The translations under genes and the position numbers were made by a program. A stretch of DNA of 47,925 nt from Psychrobacter sp. FME6 (GTDB taxonomy: Bacteria > Pseudomonadota > Gammaproteobacteria > Pseudomonadales > Moraxellaceae). Of this stretch, positions 43,807 through 47,925 are shown piece by piece (positions within the stretch are counted from its first letter, which is position 1; every line of letters starts with the position of its first letter). The DNA lies in the NCBI RefSeq assembly GCF_014861365.1, contig NZ_RRYW01000015.1:1-47925 (forward strand), read 5' to 3'. The notes below the pieces were generated by a model. It was not told the origin of the DNA and did no database searches. It worked only from the letters and a program-made list of their open reading frames with translations.

Positions 43807-43998
43807 ACCTCTGCGTATAACTGAGAAAAATATGAAGCATATTACCTATATTCATGAATATCCAGAGTTGAGCTTCAAAGCAAGTTAAGCAACCAGACAC
43901 GCAGCCACAAAAAAGCCCCACTATAAAGATATAGTAGGGCGTTTATTCATCATTTGCCGTGATAAAACATGCCAGCATAGGCCGGTCAGCAGGGTAAC
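43807..43998. other. Intergenic region before the lipoprotein gene end
   Basis: No gene seen; contains the minus-strand terminator listed separately. Confidence 0.4.
43909..43940 (-). terminator. Terminator of the lipoprotein gene
   Basis: GCCCCACTAT / ATAGTAGGGC pair over 10 bp with one mismatch; on the minus strand the stem is followed by TTTTTT. Confidence 0.75.
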
Positions 43999-44646
43999 TT
44001 AACCACCAATATCTCTCATGCGAAGCTCAGACTCGACACCGTTTGGGACATGGCATAAATCCCTGTAAGGCGCGAATTTATCAGCAAAATCAGACCTCAA
44101 CGCTTCACTTTGCGCTTTATATTCAGGCTCTCCGACGGGCAACTCACCAGCCCTTGCATAGAACTGGTCATATAAATCAACACAGGTTTTAATCGTAGCA
44201 GTGATTTCATCTGCCTTGGCCTTATCAAGCCTAGTAAAGCTCGTAGTAGAGCTACCGCTTTGCCCGTTTAGAGTTTGGCCATCGTCTGACAGGCTTAGCT
44301 CCATTGTGTCACCTCTTTCACTTTCCGCTAATAACTTGCTGTCACTAGGTTTTAACATCACTTGTGTATTTTCACTAAAGTCATTAATGGAAAGATCGAA
44401 GTTAACGTCAGGATTTATCATGTAATTATCACCGTCTTTATATATCTCAGAAACCTTAGTGTGACGAATTCTAGAGGCAGCATTGCTATGCCAGTAACCA
44501 ATATAGTCAGAATAGGTGTCTCCTGAATTTACTTGGCTTACTTGCTCTTCGCTTGTGCTCTCATTGCCTGAAGAGCTTGTGTTCTCGTCGTTTGAAGAAC
44601 ATGCTGTTAACATGCTGACAAGAAGGACTGATAGCAATAGACGCAT
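43999..44646 (-). CDS. Hypothetical lipoprotein
   Basis: A 215-residue exported protein with a clear lipoprotein signal: MRLLLSVLLVSMLTAC, lipobox LTAC with Cys16, followed by a Ser/Asn/Glu-rich linker to about residue 45. The mature part is hydrophilic, with two further Cys (near 155 and 198) that may form a disulfide. The residue after Cys16 is Ser, not Asp, so outer-membrane sorting is expected. I do not recognise the family. A single gene, terminated by its own hairpin, between mobile-element relics. Confidence 0.75.
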   Translation of the reverse strand: MRLLLSVLLVSMLTACSSNDENTSSSGNESTSEEQVSQVNSGDTYSDYIGYWHSNAASRIRHTKVSEIYKDGDNYMINPDVNFDLSINDFSENTQVMLKPSDSKLLAESERGDTMELSLSDDGQTLNGQSGSSTTSFTRLDKAKADEITATIKTCVDLYDQFYARAGELPVGEPEYKAQSEALRSDFADKFAPYRDLCHVPNGVESELRMRDIGG

Positions 44647-44762
44647 AAGTTTTAACTCCGTTAAACTCTATATCTTGTATTAAATAATTGTTTTGGTGGT
44701 TTGAGATTATGATTATCATAACATAGCAAATACTCAGAACAGAAACTTTTATATTAAAATGA

Positions 44763-45560
44763 GGTGGTGTATCAAAAAGTATGCTGAGGAAATAAAAGAA
44801 GGAGTGACAGCCAAAGCAAGATGATATATTTGAGGTTATGAAGACACAAATACAGATCAATTGCCCCAACTGTCCCAGTCTTTCGATCAATGGTATAAAA
44901 AGCTATGGTAAGCAGAACTACCAATGTAAGGACTGCAAACGACAATTCATTGGTGACCATGCCTTACCCTATCATGGCTGTTATTCTAAAATAGAAGGCA
45001 GCATACGGCTAATGACGGTTAGAGGTCGTGGTGTTAGAGATATTGCTGTTATAGCCTCAGTTAGTACTGGTAAAGTGCTCAGCACTATAGGCTCATCCAT
45101 TTATAAGATTGCGCCTAAAAAGTACTACTATTAACGCTTAGAGGTTGATGAGTTCTGGACTTATGTGTATCGAAAGAAGCGTAAAGTCTGGCTTATTTAG
45201 GCTTATGACCGCGCTACAAACGAGATAGTTGCTTATGTTTGGGGCAAACGTGACTTGCGTACAGCCAGAAAGCTACGTTCCCACCTGGGACCGCTTAAAG
45301 TGAGCTATAGCTCTATTAGTATGGACAATTGGAACAGCTTCATAACTGACTTTAAATCAGATCATAAATGAATTGGAAAACAATATACTGTAGGTATAGA
45401 AGGCAATAATTGCCGCCTTAGATATCGATTACGTCGAGCCGTTCGAAAGACTTGTTGCTTCTCTAAAAAGCTCGACAATCACTCAACAGTGTTTGATTTG
45501 GTATTTTTTTATATCAATTATGGATACGTCTGATGTCAGCATATTTTTTAGAACACCACC
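44763..45560 (+). mobile_element. IS1-family insertion sequence, copy B (about 798 bp), decayed
   Basis: Same ends as copy A (GGTGGTGTATCAAAAAGTAT and its near-inverse). Left flank ATTAAAATGA and right flank AAAAAATGGA share AAAATG, possibly a worn target duplication. The transposase has several stops. Confidence 0.85.
44838..45533 (+). pseudogene. IS1-family transposase, multiply broken
   Basis: Starts MKTQIQINCPNCPSLSINGI and keeps Gln (GKQNYQCKDC) where copy A has a stop, but the frame is broken by TAA at 45132-45134, TAG near 45198 and TGA near 45369. The DDE-domain segments (RLEVDEFWTYVYRKKRKVWL, DNWNSF, GIEGNNCRLRYRLRR) are otherwise recognisable. The two copies carry different disabling mutations, so they decayed independently. 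Confidence 0.85.
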
Positions 45561-45666
45561 AAAAAATGGACTTATCTCCTAAAACATAAAATTAGTTGAT
45601 ATAATCCTGAAGTAATTGCTACTATCATCTATTTTGAATAGATATCCCGATAAACAGGACGTTAAT

Positions 45667-45912
45667 ATGAAAAACTTAAACCTTATAGGTATTGCTGTTA
45701 TTTCAGTATTATCCTTGGCTGCTTGTGGTGAAGAGGGAAAGAAAGTTCTAAGCACTCAGCATTACATTGACAATCCAAGTGAAATCAAAAAAATAAAGGA
45801 TAAATGCAAAGCAGAACGCGATAAAGGGTATACAGTTGAGGGCGCGCTTAAGGAAAACTGCAGGAATGCTGGTAAAGCACGAAATAAATTGGTTGGAGCC
45901 GCATTAGGTTAA
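45667..45912 (+). CDS. EexN-family lipoprotein
   Basis: An 81-residue lipoprotein: signal MKNLNLIGIAVISVLSLAAC with Cys20, then a short helical, Lys-rich domain with two Cys (KDKCKAER and KENCRNAGKA). The pattern HYIDNP...C...NC is that of EexN, a small family linked to entry exclusion of conjugative plasmids. The frame reaches back to 45616, but AGGA 7 nt before 45667 and the signal peptide set the start. No conjugation gene is nearby, so this is probably a stray from a plasmid or integrative element. Confidence 0.7.
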   Translation: MKNLNLIGIAVISVLSLAACGEEGKKVLSTQHYIDNPSEIKKIKDKCKAERDKGYTVEGALKENCRNAGKARNKLVGAALG

Positions 45913-46383
45913 ACAGACGTACCAATCATCTCTATAGCTAGAAAATAAATAACGTGTGACAATCATAGTTTTTTGAGCCTTTCATAAAAAGCGTGTAACT
46001 GCTTATAATCCACTAACAGGAGAATAAGCAAACCCCAATATTACTCCTGATTATTTCGTAAAACGTTAAGATACTGTTAAGTAGCATGAGAAGGCGCTTG
46101 GTAGCGCTTTATTCTGCTAGGTTATGTTAAGTACATCATTCTTCGTTATATTAAAGCTGATAAAAACGTACCAAAAAAATACTGGTATTGTCACCTAGGC
46201 AAAGTATCGGATAGAAAAGATTTAGCGTTAAACGGTCGCTTTGACAGTAAAGGCACTTATCAAGAAATTGCCAAATAACCACAGTCAGACTTTAAACGCT
46301 TAAATCAGTTCATTCAGTTTCTGCTTTATATTAAAATAAGAGTTTAAAATAGCGATAGTATTTCAAATAAAGAGATGGTGGCT
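45913..46383. other. 471-bp decayed region between EexN and the 403-residue gene
   Basis: Holds only the partial frame at 46126-46278. No RNA gene or clear repeat seen. Confidence 0.35.
46126..46278 (+). pseudogene. Protein-gene remnant of unknown family
   Basis: A 50-codon frame reads ILRYIKADKNVPKKYWYCHL then GKVSDRKDLALNGRFDSKGT and YQEIAK. It has no ATG, begins mid-protein and looks like the end of a plasmid- or phage-type protein. I cannot assign it. Confidence 0.35.
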
Positions 46384-47592
46384 ATGCCAAATGAAAATAT
46401 CAATTCATATGAGACTAAAGCTGAAGAGCAAAGGTATATTACTAGTATGCTACCGTCTCAGCTATTAATAAAAGGCATACCGGAAGGCAAGGGCTTAGCA
46501 AGTCAACTCACTAAAAAACTTTCTAAGATACATAGAAAACGACAAGCTCAATTAGCGAGTATATTTGATGATTTAGCCACTACACAGCAAAAAGGTAGTA
46601 TTACTAAGGAAGATATAAAACTTGTAGAGGATGAGTCGCTCAGTCACCCTTATGAGTCTTTATTGCGTTCTTTTGGCGCTGAGACAGCTCATGTTCTACT
46701 TGAGCATACTAAGGTTATAGACTCATGTCTAAACCAAGAGCTTAGTGATCAACTAATTGTAAAATTCAAAACCTATTTGTCCAATACGTTCAACTATGAG
46801 GATGACACTCTCAACGCTGACATGCCAGCAAGCGAGTTCTATCTACATGTAGCTTTGAGTTTCGTTGCTCATCTTGATGCCTGTATTCACCATGCGGCCT
46901 ATTCAAAGGCTATTGCACCTATTAGTTTAGGCTGGCTGTTTATGCAAAAATTAAATCCAGATAAATGGCATTATGACTCAACTAGTAAAAAGCATAGTTT
47001 AATCAATAAAAACGGCAGTCCGTTTACTTGTACCTCGCGCTCTTTTATTCATTTATTACTAACTGTCTTCTATTTTCAGAAGCACAAGACAATGCCTACA
47101 AGTTTGTATGGTATTCGGGACAAAATTGATTGGAAGGTAGAAGATGAAGAAGGCAGGCTAGATGAGTTCATTTATAAAAAAAGCGAGCGAGACAGTAAGA
47201 GAAACTGGCTTAGTCTTGAAGACGTCTTTTGGCTAGTCGGTATGGAAAATTCTGCAAGGGACGAGCCTAATAAAGTGCTGATAAATTGGCAACAATCATT
47301 TGTTAAGTATATAAAGACTGAAGATATAAGCGACCTAAAAGGGCTACCGCCTAGTGCTGAAGCTATCATCTGGTTCATCTATGCTTTTTTTCAGAACATC
47401 TATGAGCAAACAGCTAAGCAGAATAAAATGAATAAAGAACAAAGCTGCGTTATCTATGATGATTATTATGACTTATGGGAGTCTATGACTGTCTATTATG
47501 AGTCTAAGATAAGTGAAGGCATAAAAGCTGAACGTATCAAGTGGCCAGAGTATCTAGAAAATCAAGCCACACGTGCTGAGCGCATGGCCTGA
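46384..47592 (+). CDS. Hypothetical protein, 402 residues
   Basis: I do not recognise this protein. It is soluble, with no signal peptide and no repeated motif; the first 110 residues are charged and helical (KKLSKIHRKRQAQLASIFDD), the middle is richer in aromatic residues (HVALSFVAHLDACIHHAAYS around 155-175, FIHLLLTVFYFQKH around 220-235), and the C-terminus ends in a Glu/Arg-rich helix. ATG at 46375 is in frame, but AAGAG 9 nt before 46384 favours the second ATG. Its A/T-rich codon use and its place between mobile-element relics suggest an acquired gene. A MITE inserted 12 bp after its stop. Confidence 0.65.
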   Translation: MPNENINSYETKAEEQRYITSMLPSQLLIKGIPEGKGLASQLTKKLSKIHRKRQAQLASIFDDLATTQQKGSITKEDIKLVEDESLSHPYESLLRSFGAETAHVLLEHTKVIDSCLNQELSDQLIVKFKTYLSNTFNYEDDTLNADMPASEFYLHVALSFVAHLDACIHHAAYSKAIAPISLGWLFMQKLNPDKWHYDSTSKKHSLINKNGSPFTCTSRSFIHLLLTVFYFQKHKTMPTSLYGIRDKIDWKVEDEEGRLDEFIYKKSERDSKRNWLSLEDVFWLVGMENSARDEPNKVLINWQQSFVKYIKTEDISDLKGLPPSAEAIIWFIYAFFQNIYEQTAKQNKMNKEQSCVIYDDYYDLWESMTVYYESKISEGIKAERIKWPEYLENQATRAERMA

Positions 47593-47596
47593 GATA

Positions 47597-47744
47597 AATC
47601 TTTTGGTGGTGTGTCAAAAAGTATGCTGATTAAAATTTGAACAATTTTGAAGCCTTGAAAAGCCCTATAGAATCAGAGAACTTAGCATAGATTTCTTATT
47701 GACTTTTATCGCCAGCATACTTTTTAGAACACCACCAATCTTTT
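47597..47744. repeat. 8-bp target site duplication around MITE copy 2
   Basis: AATCTTTT occurs directly on both sides of the MITE (47597-47604 and 47737-47744), the duplication length expected for IS1-family transposition. Confidence 0.85.
47605..47736. mobile_element. 132-bp MITE with IS1-family ends, copy 2
   Basis: Starts GGTGGTGTGTCAAAAAGTAT and ends CATACTTTTTAGAACACCACC. The terminal 24 bp match IS copies A and B, and the interior matches MITE copy 1. It has no coding capacity and must have been moved in trans by an IS1-family transposase. A perfect 8-bp target duplication shows that it inserted as a unit. Confidence 0.88.
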
Positions 47745-47772
47745 AACTAAATTATGCTAAGGTTTAGAGTTG

Positions 47773-47868
47773 TTACTTCTTTTTTTTACCAGACACTTGA
47801 CCTTCTTTCATACTAGGTTTATTTTCTGGGTATTGAGGGCGTGGCTTACTGTTATTATTTTTAGACAT
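47773..47868 (-). CDS. Small basic hypothetical protein (31 residues)
   Basis: A short frame, MSKNNNSKPRPQYPENKPSM followed by a basic tail ending in four Lys. It is hydrophilic and Pro/Lys/Asn-rich, probably unstructured. The ribosome binding site is weak. Its composition looks selected rather than random, and small proteins of this kind occur in Moraxellaceae, but I have no firm homologue in mind. The remaining bases to the window end hold only its upstream region. Confidence 0.4.
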   Translation of the reverse strand: MSKNNNSKPRPQYPENKPSMKEGQVSGKKKK

Positions 47869-47925
47869 GATATAGTCAGTTCAAAATAAAACTGTTATGG
47901 CCAGGACAAATATCATAAAATAATT

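Noticed and set aside
1..47925. tRNA, rRNA or riboswitch genes
   Set aside because: No tRNA-like cloverleaf with conserved T-loop, no rRNA segment and no recognisable riboswitch was found by reading both strands.

Overview
The window looks like chromosomal DNA from a gammaproteobacterium of the Moraxellaceae, most probably Psychrobacter. That rests on moderately low GC, protein sequences that read like Psychrobacter/Acinetobacter homologues (FadD beginning MKKVW, NhaC, CadR, paired fatty-acid genes) and on gene content. It is an inference; no rRNA or marker gene is present.

Layout. (1) 0-5 kb, housekeeping: pterin dehydratase phhB, an NhaC antiporter, a DUF3817 membrane protein, a glutathione transferase, an unknown coiled-coil protein and a PACE-type efflux protein. 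(2) 5-8.1 kb: a CadR-like MerR regulator divergent from a copper-type P-type ATPase. (3) 8.5-18.2 kb, fatty-acid oxidation: TetR regulator, thiolase, FadB-like multifunctional enzyme, class III CoA-transferase, FadD, acyl-CoA dehydrogenase and a deleted acyl-CoA ligase pseudogene. Four copies of a 16-bp palindromic element (GGTAAT-N4-ATTACC) lie before the thiolase and the dehydrogenase and probably tie these genes to the TetR protein. (4) 18.3-28.9 kb, a catabolic operon of unknown substrate: LysR, RidA, an aldehyde dehydrogenase, a divergent M19-type 'dipeptidase', a BCCT transporter, a 586-residue unknown protein and a DUF3726-like protein. An IS607-type element (serine recombinase plus TnpB) splits the 586-residue gene; removing 2,013 bp restores the frame exactly. 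(5) 29-31.4 kb: a Zn/Cd/Pb P-type ATPase whose promoter has a 19-bp spacer and a MerR-family operator, although the only CadR gene in the window lies 24 kb away.

(6) 31.4-32.7 kb: a decayed IS1-family element and an IS3-like remnant. (7) 32.8-42.2 kb, a 5-aminovalerate/glutarate (lysine) degradation island: an amino-acid permease brings in substrate, DavT/GabT and DavD/GabD convert the amino acid to the dicarboxylate, a class III CoA-transferase probably makes glutaryl-CoA, and GcdH makes crotonyl-CoA, which the beta-oxidation enzymes upstream could finish. Two IclR regulators are divergent from gcdH and gabD, with clear palindromes between them. (8) 42.2-47.9 kb, a decaying accessory tail: TnpB remnant, duplicated 120-bp block, truncated SMP-30 gene, two copies of a 132-bp MITE with IS1-type ends (one with a perfect 8-bp target duplication), a second broken IS1-family copy, lipoproteins (one EexN-like) and a 403-residue protein I do not recognise.

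The best candidates for undescribed biology are the RidA/ALDH/M19/BCCT/586-aa/DUF3726 operon, the shared palindrome regulon for fatty-acid oxidation, and the displaced CadR-cadA arrangement.
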